DNA of 64,000 bases, taken from assembly GCF_027580225.2 (NCBI RefSeq), contig NC_073358.2:27926501-27990500 (forward strand), in the 5' to 3' direction. The notes under the pieces are model-generated. The model saw only the letters and a program-made list of their open reading frames with translations, was not told the DNA's origin and did not search any database. The translations under genes were made by a program, and so were the position numbers. Shown here in pieces: positions 22,882-35,700 of the stretch. The stretch is from Misgurnus anguillicaudatus. Lineage: Eukaryota; Chordata; Actinopteri; Cypriniformes; Cobitidae. Numbering within the stretch: position 1 is the stretch's first letter; every line of letters starts with the position of its first letter.

Positions 22882-24737
22882 AGGATTACTACACTTTCTT
22901 AAAAAAAATGTACTCACCCCCATGTCATCAAAAATGTAAATGTTATTCTTTGTTCAGTCAAGAAGAAATTACGTTTTTTGAGAAAAACATTCCATATTTT
23001 TTCTCATGTTAATAGACTTTATTGGACCCCAACAGTTTACAGTTTAAATACAGTTTAAAATTGCAAACAATCCCAAACGAGGATAAGGGTCTTATCAAAA
23101 TGATTGTCACTTTTGGAAAGAAAAATAAAAAATATAAACTTTTAAACCACAACTTCTCGTCTTGCACCAGCCATGTGATGCGCCAGTGCCACCTCACGTA
23201 ATTGCATAAGCACATTGAAAGGTCACGCGTTACATGTGTGAAACACACATTTGCGGACCATTTATACAATTAACTGACAGAAAGACATACAATAACGTTG
23301 GAATGGTCCTCTTTCTCCACACTTGTACTAGGGCTGCACGATTAATCGAAAAGGAATCACGATCTCGATTCATACATAAATGCGATCTTCATTTGAAATT
23401 GCTTGCTTCACTTGCATATACAGTATTTCCCTGTATTCAGATGCTGCGTTCACATGTTTAGTATTTACTTTACAATCCAAGATACTATAATATCAGTCAA
23501 ACTTGCTAACACACTCATACAGGGTGAAACCAAACCCTATTCATTCACCAATCAGACCCGATCATTTCTCTCCTGTCTTATGTCATTTGCTGCGTTCCGC
23601 TGTCACTCGCGTGAAGTATAACAAGGCGGCAGACCTAAACACAGTTGTTTACTTGGTGGATTTGGAGCGGCAATTTTCATAAAAAAGAGAGGATAAACAA
23701 GCGTCATTGTGGAAAATCCTGGTGGCGATGGAGAAAATGACGATGCAACAACATTGGTTCCAAAAGAAGGCAAGGAAATTAGTTACCTTCGGACGTTTCT
23801 AAATCAAGGCTGCAGGCTCCGGAGGTCGCATATGCAGGCTGTATACGTCATCAAGCCTGGTTCATTTCAGTAAACGGAGCATTACATTCGCAAGTCATAA
23901 ACATACTACAACAATTTATGATTAACTAAAAATTGTAGTCAACTTTATAACGTTAATTGTTCATATTCTGAAATTATACAGTTTTTATGATGCACAGCAT
24001 AGAAATGTGACCTCTAGAGCCTGCAGCCTTCAGATTAAGAAACGGACTCTGTCATCGCCAAGTTCCCCATTAGAAAGGGTTTTAGCACGAGGGGAACATT
24101 ATAACAACATGTCTGTGTTTCTCTCTGTTGTCTTAAAATGTTGATCGTTTCGTCTTTTAAAGGTTTAGTGTTTTTAAAGTTTTAAGGTTGGCCAGTTTGA
24201 TAGTACAAAAAGCACAGGTGCTATTTAACAGCTAACATATTTTAAATTACTCTAAAATTTAAGGGGTCTAAAATAAGGAAAAGAGACTTTATTATAACTG
24301 AAAGTCCTGTCGCACATTTTTTTTAAGTTAAGTGCATAATAAATGTTTTTGTAAAAAAAAGAGAATTGAGTGAGAGAATCGGGATCTCAATTCCCATGGA
24401 GAAAAATCGTGATTCACATTTTAGCATGAATCGTGTAGCCCTAACTTTGGGGGGATAGTTGCGCATACGTCATGCGTGACCTTTTAACGTGATGACGCAT
24501 TACGTAAGGTCACGCTGGCAGGTCACACGGCTGGTGCAAGACGAGAAGTTGTGGTTTAAAAACATATTTTTTATTTTTCTTGCCGAAAATTATCATTGTT
24601 TTGCTAGATAAGACCCTTATGTCTAATTGGGGATCATTTGGAGCCCTTTGAATCTGTGTTGAAACTGTTTAAAATCAACATTTTGGATGACATGGGGATG
24701 ACTAAATTATTATGATTCTAAAGGATTGGAGTAATCC
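22882..24737. mobile_element. TTAA-flanked family B copy 3, split by a hAT
   Basis: Ends AGGATTACTACACTTTCTTA and GATTGGAGTAATCCT are degenerate relatives of the 7,051 and 11,800 copies; TTAA is at 22,878-22,881 and 24,738-24,741. A hAT-type element fills 23,329-24,443, which accounts for the large size. Confidence 0.68.
23329..24443. mobile_element. hAT-type element nested in the family B element
   Basis: The left end TAGGGCTGCACGATTAATCG is matched by the right end AATCGTGTAGCCCTA with one mismatch over 15 bases. Duplicated target bases are weak (ACTT only). The internal sequence includes divergent ATCGTGATT words near both ends but no long frame. Confidence 0.62.
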
Positions 24738-24741
24738 TTAA

Positions 24742-25754
24742 AACATTAGGATGCAGCAGTCTGCCTTCATCCAGAAACAGCTCAAATAACGTGACAGCAG
24801 CATATAAAACAGTTACATTATTACTGTCAATGCTTCATCACAGCACCGAATAACGAAATATGTCCATAAGAATGTGTTTGTCCTTTATCGCAAGTTAACT
24901 AAAACAGTGGATACCATCATTTCTGTGCTCTTCATTGGGCTATGTGTGAATAATAAGCACAATCGTTAGGGAATAATCAATAAACAAATGCTGCATGTAA
25001 ACAAGAGTGAAGAGGTGAGCTCCAGTCATGTAAACATCTTACTGCAATTAAGTCCTTACTCTGATTATTGGAAATAATCGCATTATTGGTGTACATGTAA
25101 ATGTGGTCAATGTTAACTACAGATCGGCTGCCAAATCTCCCTTCACACAGCGGTGATCCATGATCGCTGTCTCCCCTTGTCTTTAGAAAACCAACATATC
25201 CGTTATTTTCGACTAAGTATTTGATCCAGAGTTCAGTTCAGCCACTAGCCAGACCATTAAACAGAGACCGGATGTCAATAAAGCGGTTATAGCAGCAATA
25301 ACACAGCAAAAGAGACAGACGACGAGCGTATGTTTAGCACTGCAGGTAATATTGTCCATGCAAAACGCAGTGTTCTCTCTCCTGAACATGACCAGTTGAT
25401 TTTTAAGAAAAATCTCTCAAAAGAGACCAATGCAGCACTTGTTTGACTTTTAGATCTGAAGTTGTGTGACAAATCAAATGCTTAAGTTTAACAGCTTAAT
25501 TTTTTTAATTAATTTCTACCTCAGTGATTGTCTGAAAGACTTTGACTGTTGCTATCATAAGCTTGATTTTATGTGACATTTTGCCTCTAATCATTTTTAC
25601 TTATTAAAAAAAGTGTATTTTGCAGTGTTAGTTTGATGTGGTAAGTTCCAATTGGGACAGAGATTGTGCCATTTTCAAAGAGTTTAATTAAACGTCCATG
25701 TTATATATTTTGTTTCATTTGTAAGTTATTTACGGCAACGACGTCACACACGTT
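24742..25754. other. Non-coding spacer
   Basis: Nothing recognisable. Some words near 25,215-25,270 resemble 18,250-18,285 (GCCACTAGCCAGACCATTAA-like), suggesting an old dispersed repeat. Confidence 0.3.
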
Positions 25755-25893
25755 AGGCTTGTTCGACTTCGTGTGGCGCTGCAAGAACCGACCGCCGGAT
25801 GACGTCAAAGTACCGCGAGAATGATCCGAGGACGGCACTTTGACGTCATCCGGCTGTCGGTTCTTGCAGCGCTGCATGAAGTCGATCAAGCCT
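25755..25893. repeat. Near-perfect 57-bp hairpin
   Basis: The left arm begins AGGCTTGTTCGACTTC and the right arm ends GAAGTCGATCAAGCCT; the inner arms match around GATGACGTCAAAGT and ACTTTGACGTCATC. Only a few mismatches occur over about 57 bases, with a loop of about 24. It looks like a small foldback MITE, and is notably GC-rich for this window. Confidence 0.7.
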
Positions 25894-27934
25894 ATAACAA
25901 CAATTGCACGCGCGAATTTGAGACGTGAGGCTAATCGATTTAAAAGTTAAGAAAGCGCGTTTGGAAGTGAGAAGGAAAAGAGGACACTACACTTGGAATA
26001 AACTTCTTATTATCCTATTACAATCATCTGTAGTTTAGTAGACTATGCAGTAGCCTAATATTTGTATGAAATTGTGAAACATTACCTGGTCATTATCTTT
26101 GGAGTACTAGAGTGGGAAATTACGACAGTTGCAAGTATTCTCCAGCGACTCTAGGGGTCGCTGTTTGACAAAAACGCCGAATTGCATAGAGCGGCTTTAA
26201 TGAACTGTCCAATTTACACCCCTAGTCAATAGGCAATTTTTAAATCTTAATTACTTTTTTAATTTAAATAAACAATTCATCACCATAACCTATATCAACT
26301 TCCCTCCGATTTGAAATGATTCAGACCTTGTAACCCCTTCCAAAAAAAAAAAAAAAAAAAAACTGCATACTCAACTGTCAATTTAGCAAATGTAATTCCA
26401 CACAACTTAACCACTTCAATGACTAAGCATACAACCTTATGTCATACAAGTTTCAAAACTGGAGAAAATTTTTGGTTGCATTATTTTGTAATGCACTTAA
26501 CATTACCAATATTTTCATTCTTTGCCAGAACAATGTGAAAAACAAAGCTCTGCGTGTGGTATTGGTATTAGTCATAAACACATTTCTACACGTGCTAAAC
26601 CACAGCCCATAACCACAGCCTACCAGAAAAAATGCAAGTCTGACATAAACTAGTTCAGCTCTGCTCTTAATCATTTCACGTACTTCAAATATCTGTAGTT
26701 CGTCTACAAATCCTCTGGTACTTTCCAAATGAAACACTAAAACCTATTTCTTTGGACAATAATAAGAGAAGTTGCTTATTACCTCAAATACAGTCCTGTT
26801 TAATAAAAGTATAACTTGTAAAATACTCTAAAGCCACATGCTTGATTATGATATCATCTTTATGGGGAACAATACATCTATAAAATAAAAAGTAATCTTC
26901 ATAAGATCAAAAGAAAACGACCAGAGAGGAATGTTTATTACTGTTTCCACTACTATATCTTAATAATAATAATTGGATAAGGAAAAACGCTTCTCTTCTA
27001 TCAAGAAATGTGGAACTGTAATCACAAGACTCATACTTTAGGCTTTTTGTGCCTCTATTTCACTAAAAGGCTGTTAAAAATAAAGAAGTGCTTTTAGTCA
27101 TGTCAAACCATGTGCTTCCTTCCAGCTAAAACAAAGTATTAAATGAAACAGCCAGGACAATGAACAATACAGGACGTCCTCCGAAATAAGCATTCAGTCA
27201 GAGGTCTCTGATAGAAGGGCTTGTTTTTAGCCATCAAGTGTTAAGTTACTGTTGTCATGGCATATGAGCGCATGGTGGCCCTTTCAGTCCCCAGCTGCCT
27301 GGAATCACGCTCTTAATAATTGGGCTTATCTCTTTTCACGCTCTGACAGCTGGAGTAGATGCCCACCGAGTATCCGGATTTTACTTAGTTATTATCCAAA
27401 GCCACAGTGGTGTGTTTATCATAGGACTTGTCTTGCTAAAATGGCCTGATTCATTTTGGCTGTCAATCTGATATAAGATACTCCCAATCCATACAGTAAT
27501 TAATGGTAGACAGCAAAACACATAAATACGGAGATATAACCAGCACTACGGTTAATAAAGTGAATAATGTACAATTCTCGTTAAAAGAGAGTGGATCAGA
27601 TTTTTTTAATGTTTAAACCAAAGTACAAAAAAATGAAATGAGTGGTAAAGGAAAAAATCCAAAACACAAACAATGAGGATAGCGCCCTGTACACAACGAG
27701 AAGCAAATAGAAACGGAGAAATTACATCTAAGGTATCTCGTGTATTAATAGTGTCTGGTTTTATTAGGGGGTTTGTAGTTTAATTGTTAGTTGTGCCAAA
27801 GAGTTTGAGGTTGTGGAGGAGACACTTGGCGACATGTCTACTCATGTTCATGAAGGAACTGGCAAACTAACCACTCGCAAAACATGTCATACACCCACTT
27901 TAAAAGCAGTGTAGTAATAGAAGCAAAGCTGCGA
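25894..27934. other. Non-coding spacer
   Basis: AT-rich, with an A-run at 26,341-26,360. No exon, terminal repeat or RNA gene recognised. Confidence 0.35.
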
Positions 27935-27942
27935 TTGGAGAG

Positions 27943-28019
27943 CCATGCTTCAGGTTTTGTCCGGTCTTAAAAAGCGAAGCTGTCTGTTGAAAAAAGGACA
28001 AAACCTGAAGCATGGCTCC
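27943..28019. repeat. Short hairpin around CATGCTTCAGGTTTTGTCC
   Basis: GAGCCATGCTTCAGGTTTTG with TCC at about 27,941-27,963 recurs inverted at about 27,996-28,018, with a roughly 30-base loop. It is likely a small foldback repeat rather than a microRNA gene, because it lacks the usual mismatched stem. Confidence 0.5.
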
Positions 28020-28900
28020 CCACTCGGAGCTCTGCCCCTGCCGCTACATTTAGCTTAAGCTCACAACAAGCTACTTTTCGTAATGATTTATTTCTGTCTT
28101 TACGTATGTGATAGTGACATGTCAGTTTGACAAATATTATACCAAAGCAATAAACTTTTAAAAGCCATTTTTACTTACCACAACCTCTGGAATTTACCCT
28201 TGTTTTCTTCTTAAACCCCCAAATCCACTCTGCTCATGGACCTCACTAAGCCCCTCCTCTCTTGTTTTTCCATTGGCTGTATCCTCAAGGGAATCTACGC
28301 CATTCGCGCTGCTGAATGGCTTACTTCTACGTCAGTCAAATCCCGACACTCAAAACTTCCGTTACCAAAAGAAGTTCATGGCGCAAGGATACGGGTAATG
28401 ATTGGTGGATTCTTCAGCCGTCTAGAGGCGATGACTGTTGATTGGATGGTGCTGTATTAAATATCACTCTGTAACATGAAGCATAGTTTAGCATTACATT
28501 ATTGTTCACAAATATAGAGTTATAGTTTAATTTGTAAAATATCTATTTAAATACTCTAGAAAATAAGTATGTCCACGACTCCAAGATAATGGATGGATGC
28601 GTGGTAGATTTAATTATAGACAGTTAAGTTATTCTTAAATAATTAGACAGTTTATTGTAATAAATAACAAATTCACGATCATTAAGTGTGTATTTTAATT
28701 ATTAAATTACCTACAAATAATTACGTAATTTTTATTGTTTGTATTTGGCTTTATGTTTCATTGCAAAGAGTTTAATTTACCATTTTGCGCTCACACTACA
28801 TGTCTAACTTTCTCACTATTTGACCCAATACAACTGCACTCTCCAGTGGATGAAAAGAAGAACATCATCTGTCTGTCTGTCTATATGCCTGCCTTGTCCG
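28020..28900. other. Non-coding spacer
   Basis: No supported feature. Includes a 74-codon plus-strand frame at 28,236-28,460 with no recognisable content. Confidence 0.3.
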
Positions 28901-29053
<153 letters not shown>

Positions 29054-29229
29054 ACTGAATTATCATAACCAGCCTCAAAACGCTATGCAAATGCCAAATG
29101 TAAATATACTGACTTTGCTGCATGCATGGTTTAAGCCACAACTAGGGTCGCCCCAGTGAATCTCTGCCATTTCCATAATTTCTGATCATAAATGAAAGCA
29201 AGTTGCAAGAAAAGAGCACACAACTAAAC

Positions 29230-29722
29230 TCTGATCAGCTGTTTAATGGCACGCCCTAAACAACGCGAGATTTCCTGCGAGACTCTGGTGAACGCGAGAA
29301 GACCTGTCGCCGCCGTTTCTCTTCCTCCTATCGGTTTGTTTTCGATCATAAATCCCGCTGGGAGATCATCCCGATATGCCAGGATCACTGACAGTCCGCA
29401 TGGACAACTGCAGGCGGGCTTTCACATTGCATTACCCGTTAATCGGATAAACCTACCCGTTTGATCTTGCTTTAAAGGAAAAATCAACTCCCCCGTCGGA
29501 GATCTAGAGATCTTATGAGCTAACTTAGGCCGTGTGTCTGGCTGCGTTATCGTGCATTCAGGTGAGTGGCCTCTCCCACCTCATGACAGACACACTGCAG
29601 CCGCAAATGAAGATACCAAACATTTAGTTTCTCCTCTTCAAGGTCATAAGGGGAAGGAGATTTTTTTGTCGTTTACCGAAACAGAAACAGTGGCGGCGGC
29701 CTCTGTATGCAACCCGGGCTTA
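29230..29722 (+). promoter_or_regulatory. wdr44 promoter and 5' UTR region
   Basis: CpG-richer sequence immediately upstream of the wdr44 start, containing GCGAGA, CCGCCG and CGCGAG words. A strong donor, CATTCAG|GTGAGTGG, lies at 29,561/29,562 and a plausible acceptor, CTCCTCTTCAAG, at 29,642, so the 5' UTR may carry a tiny 81-base intron, or alternative first exons may exist. The transcription start is not defined by sequence. Confidence 0.5.
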
Positions 29723-29799
29723 ATGGCGTCCGACACCAGCGACACGGAGGAGTTTTACGATGCGGCGGAGGATGTCAACTTCACTCCCTCACCTCATGC
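29723..29799 (+). CDS. wdr44: wdr44 coding exon 1
   Basis: Encodes the start, [18 protein letters not shown], matching the human N-terminus and carrying the FFAT-like motif. Donor CATGC|GTGAGT; ends in phase 2. Confidence 0.9.
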
Positions 29800-32700
29800 G
29801 TGAGTCTCTTTTGCTAAATAAAAAAATATGCATTTTAGTGTTGTTATCATGGCGCTATCTGATGTAACGTTATGTTATCTGACTGCGGAACAAGGCGGCA
29901 CCTGTCAAAGCTGTCAACAGTTGCCCCTTCAGTTTCTATAGTTACACTACTTTTGCACAGCCAGCCATAGGTTTATTATGCGCAATGTATTAAAATCATA
30001 TGACTTTTACACGAAGCGAGTTTATGTCTCGTGTCTCAAAACGCATTGAGCATTTTAGGGCGGATTCTGAGCCTGCTTAGTATGTTAGTGAGACTGTCCC
30101 AAACGATACGTGGCGTTGTATATGATGTGGCTGTACTGTACTGTGTTGGTCTTGTCATTTGAAACTTTTTGCAAAGAGTTTAAACGCCTAAACAGAGTCG
30201 AATGGTATAACATTTTATTTAAAAAAAAAAAAAAGTTTAGGATATCTCGTTTTTCACAACTGTACAACATAATTTAGCACTTCTGCAGTAGCACACACAT
30301 AAGAAATTCATACATATTTACTAGGCATATGTGAATAGATATGGACAAGAAGGACATACAAATTATGGAATTTCATCAAGAGACCTCATATGGTATTACA
30401 ATCTTTATATTACCTCTTTAAGACCAGTGCTAGTTTCTAGATATATAAAGAGTACCTGAAAACCATACATGAGTAAAAGTATTAGATACCTTACTGCAAA
30501 AACGACTCAAGATAAACAAGATAAAAGTCACTAATTCTAATACAACTTGAGTAAGGGTGCACTTATATTAAAAGTCCATAAGAAATCACACTAAGAGATA
30601 TGTAACGGAAAAACAAAAACGTCTTTGACGTTTATAACAAACCAAACCGTTTGAAAATCGGTAGAAAATTAAGCAAAGTATGGTCATTTAAAAGTACACG
30701 CATCATTAAAACACAATGCTACGAGTGAGCGTGCGCCCTGTGGTAAGATGGCCGCCAAATGTGGACGTTCCACTCAATTGGCCAGCAGCGTGGGCAAGAC
30801 ATCTAGCCTTTATACATATCTATGCCTAGATGGGTCATTTTTATGCGCTTTGGTCGCATTGCTTCAATACGTGTTGTGCTGTTTTGCCGTGAAACCGCAC
30901 TGTCTTATTTACTTAAATGTGTTGTGTTTATGGCTCATGTCTGGAGCAGTGGGCCAGCGCCTGTCAATTCACAGGCATGTGCCGTTTTCAGCGGCATGTG
31001 TATGCGTTGTGATGCTTTGTGAGTGTGCGTCAGAGACGAAAATGTGGAATAAAGTCACTCATTTGGGTTTTTGAGCACCAAGGGTTTTCTTGTTGCCTTA
31101 TGAATAGAAGATTGAACTGGTTTAGTCACATGGACTATTTTAACGATGTCTTTATTGCCTTTCTGAGCCTTGAGCATGGTAGTTGCATTGCTGTCAATCA
31201 GGGGTCAGAAAGTTCTTGTATTTAATTGAAAATATCTTAGTTTGTGTTCTGAAGATGAACAAATGTCTTTTGGCTTTGGAACAACATGAGGATGAGTAAT
31301 TAATGGCAAAATTTAATTTTGGAGTAAACCATCCCTTTAATTGATATGAAACAGTTGGCATTCGGCAAGCTTTGGATTTGCGTTTATGTGGAGTAGCCTC
31401 TTTGGTGCATAAGGGCAAATTACATTAATTCCCTGCAGATGGTTATATCGCTTCTTCCACTACTAAAGAAATAAACCCCAGTAGATAAAGTTACCAACTT
31501 TTTGTGCTTTCTTTTCATGTAATGAGTAATGGTAAAAGTGTATTGGAATGAAGAGTACATATGAAGAGTTTGGTTCCAAAATGTGAGAACCAGGTTACTG
31601 CCAAAATCAGTATTATATCAGGTCAGTATTTAAAAGTAAATTCCTAATTTTACGCAAAATACAACATCCGCCGTATTATTCTGTCATCATTTCTCCCTTT
31701 TTTCCCAAAATGCAATAAATGCCACTTTTACTTTTTTGCAGGATGCAATAAATCTGCTCCACAAATTACAGCTCACCATTCCACGCATTGTTAACAAACA
31801 ATGGCGGCGCATTGAGTACACGGAATCCTAGTCTTCCTCATCTAGTTTGTACTTCGTTATCAATCAACAAACAAACAAAAACAAAAAATACTTTAATGGC
31901 ATTGATAAACCTGTGGTGGTTTTCTGTGACAGGAAAAAAACGTAAGCCATCAACATCTAATAATTTACGCGAGAGGCACTCGGGAGCCGTTTGCTTGTTC
32001 TCCCGACAGCATCAAGTTGCTCTCATGCTAACACATTGACCCCAGGTGATCTTATGAAAAACTTTCCATAATTCTACTCAAAGTCAACGAAAATCGAGCA
32101 GGACCAAAATATTTTACAGGTGATCGCTGTGCAAACTGTTAAGCGACGACGTCCCAAGTATAACCGCAGCAATGACAGTTTTCTTAATATGACAAAGTTA
32201 GTGTTTTGGTTAATGTCATTAATGTTTATTTTTTTAATCAGTGTATACCACTAGTCAACTAAATGAATACAACATGGCAAAGATGAATGCACATTTATAT
32301 ATTGATTTAATAGATTTATAGCATTTTGAAAAAAAAACGTATCATGGATTTATTGCATTTTGTGGAAAAAATAATTCGTTTTTAATAATAAATCTTTGAA
32401 AATCAAGTTATGGATTAGAATTTTTTATGTTTTTATAACTTAAAGATGCTATGTGAAAATTTGTAACAGAAAATAGTGTTTTTCATCTTGTCACTTTCTT
32501 GGTATAGAAAACACGTTTTTACCGAAATTAGTCAAAATGGATTTATTGCGTTTTTGGAACCAAACTCTTCATATATTCAATAAAAAATGTAGTTGAGTAG
32601 AGAGTAAAAGTTGCTAATATGTTTGATTAGGGATGCACGATATATCGCCCGACATATCGTTATCGGACGATAACTGCTTATTTGTAATATTATCGGTTAT

Positions 32701-35700
32701 CGGTCTGATAGCAAAATTAGGCACATAAACGAAAGCCGATAAATGATGGATTATTTTGGTTTGTTGAACCACTTCACTTGCTCATTGCTGGCCATGTGGA
32801 GTTTTGATTGGTGCTTTCTGTGACATAGCACGAAGATGACACGTGTTGCGGGCTTAAGAAGAGTATGCTAGTCTAGCGCAAAGACAAGATGTCCGCGGTC
32901 TGGGAGTTTTTCATTGTGAAAATAATATAAATATTTATTGGCCTATATATATCGGTTATCGGCCCCCAAATATAAAGAATTATCGGTTATCGGTATCGGC
33001 CAAAATGTCCATATCGGTGCATCCCTATGTTTGATACAAAGTAGCCAAAAAATACTCTGGTACAATAGTGAAGTACTTTACACCTCTGATAGTTTGACAG
33101 ACAGCTAGTGTTTGAGTCACAACAAGACAGATATATATATAGAAAAGAAAACCCAGATGACTAAATAAATAGTGACTAAGATTTAGGCCATGTTTACATT
33201 AGAGCATTTGCGTTTTAAAACGGCATTTTAAAATGAAAACGATCCTCGTTTATACTGGCATTTTAAAAAGAATCTTCATCCACACTATACACGACCATAA
33301 ACGCATGAAACATGACCAATCATGTAACTGGGCATGCGCATAAAAGTGTAAAATAACTTATTACTCTAATAATAGCTTACCTTTGCGCGTTTATGCAGCC
33401 TAGGGGGTGTGCGATATTGACAAAAAGTCATACCTGGGTCCTTTGCTGGCAACTATAACAGACACTATTTTTGAACCTATAAAAATGTGTTTGGGAAAGT
33501 CTTATACTGTTCTATTTCCCCCCTACAACATATAAATATGATTAATAGGTTAATTTTGATTTTATAACTAAACAGAAAGGTCTTTATGATTTAAAAAGAA
33601 AGCAGTCAAGTGAACAGTACTAAACAGTAGCGAACTTTAAGCAAACATAGTAAGAGGTGAAGTATTGCTTTAGCCTATCAGAAATGCTTATTGCATTAAT
33701 TTTTAAAAGTGTGCGAGGTCCGTGCACGTCCTCCGCTAGCAACACAGAATAACGTTAGCTAAAGCGCCTAAACGAGCATTATATATTAATGACGTTGGGT
33801 TTATTGTTTTTATTAATTTATATTCACAAAACTTATCAACAAAACATCGATTAAAATTAAGAGACAAATTATCTGAAACGAAATTCATTTTAAAGTAGCA
33901 AACAAAACTTACATTAAACTGGAAAATAATGTCAGACCCATTACAATTCTCCCTTCATATTGGCCTTTACAACGCCTATATGGCGTTTTAGATTACAGTC
34001 TATCTTTCGTAAGCTAACTAAATTTAAACAAAACATAAACACTTATACTGTTCTATCTCCTCCTACAACATATTAATATGATTAATAGGTTAATTTTGAT
34101 TTTATAACTAAACAGAAAGGTCTTTATGAAAAGAAAGCATTCAAGTGAACAGTACTAAACAGTAGCAAACTTGAAGCAAAAATAAATTTCAGCAAATGCA
34201 AACTTCAATCAATCATAGTAAGAGGTGAAGTGTTGCTTTAGCCTACCCGAAATGCTTATTGCATTAATTTTTAAAAGTGTGCGAGGTCTGTGCACGTCCT
34301 CCGCTAGCAACACAAAAATAAAAGCGCAAGCGCCTAAACAAGCATTATATTAATGACGTTGAGTTTATTGTTTTTATTAATTTATATTCACAAAACTTAT
34401 CAACAAAACATCGATTAAAATTAAGAGACAATTTATCTGAAACGAAATTCATTTTAAAGTAGCAAACAAAACTTACATTAAACTGGAAAATAATGTCTGA
34501 CCCATTACAATTCTCCCTTCATATTGGCCTTTGCAACGCCCTATATAGCGTTTAAAATTACAGTCTATCTTTCGTAAGCTAACTAAATTTAAACAAAACA
34601 TAAACACATTAAACCCAACAATACTCAAACATTAATATAAAACAGCCATTATCTATAAGGATGCATGTTAAAACAATCCGATATAGCGTTTATAATAGCT
34701 GGTTGGTAGATGTTTAGCCTACTATTTTTGGCAAAACCTCCGTTGCAAACCTCCATTTACCTGAATAAAAATATTTTTTTCTTTGAAAATGATGCGCTGT
34801 CACGTTAACATCAGCTGTTCGTTTACATAAGACTCCGTCTACGTTCATTTACACTCAGAGCAACGTCTGAGTTCTCAAACTAAAACAGGGTCTTCAGCGT
34901 TTGCGAACGAATCCGTTTATGAGGGTCGAAAACGGTGATGTAGTGTAGATGAAAGGCGTAAACGTAGCAAAAGTAACGCGTTTTAAAGGATAAACGCATT
35001 AATGTAAACATAGCCTTAGAGTGTTATAACTGATTGAAAAACAATGTGTAGACTTAAGGTTCAGAAAATAAACTGCTCTCCTGTATGAAGAATGAGTTCA
35101 AATAATAATGTAAAATAGTATAGGAAAAGTCTATGCGGTCTTATCATTGCAGTGTGACAGGGGTCAGAGGTGTCAGAAAACTTGTGACAGTGATTTAGCA
35201 ATGTTGATGATGGGCACAAACATTCCCAGTGAACACATACAGATGATACATTTTCTGCAAGTTACTTTAAATAAGTGTGTGCAAACTGCATAAACATTGC
35301 AGGGTCTCAGTGAAAGTAAACAGTGTTCAGTAAGACTGAAAGTCTTGTCTGTTCATGAATGCTGTGTCATAAAGGCTTCATTTAATTCCTCACACCTCCT
35401 TATGTGAAGTCAGTGTTGGGAGGAGCCCTTATATCCACCAGATGTGTTTTTGTACATATAAAACCTTATTGACATTTACTAATTAGTCTAGATTACACTT
35501 CATCCACAGCTTAACGGTATGACGGCTCAAATTCCACACATTTTTGGTAACTCTTTATGTGAGCATGAATGACAAAACATAGCTTTGTGACCCATAATAT
35601 GTGTGTTGTAAGCATTTAAATCCTTAAAGTTCAGAACTGTTTTTTAATCCATCATCCATTGTTGTTTTGTAGGTCGCCTGCAAAGTTTGACCTTCCTCAA

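Larger units (their letters stand above)
29800..35672 (+). other. wdr44 intron 1
   Basis: A 5.9-kb intron holding a family C fragment (about 31,230-31,340), the family E 1-kb element, a hAT with TGTTTGAT duplication and a Harbinger-like element with an internal duplication. The remaining sequence shows no exon. Confidence 0.7.
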
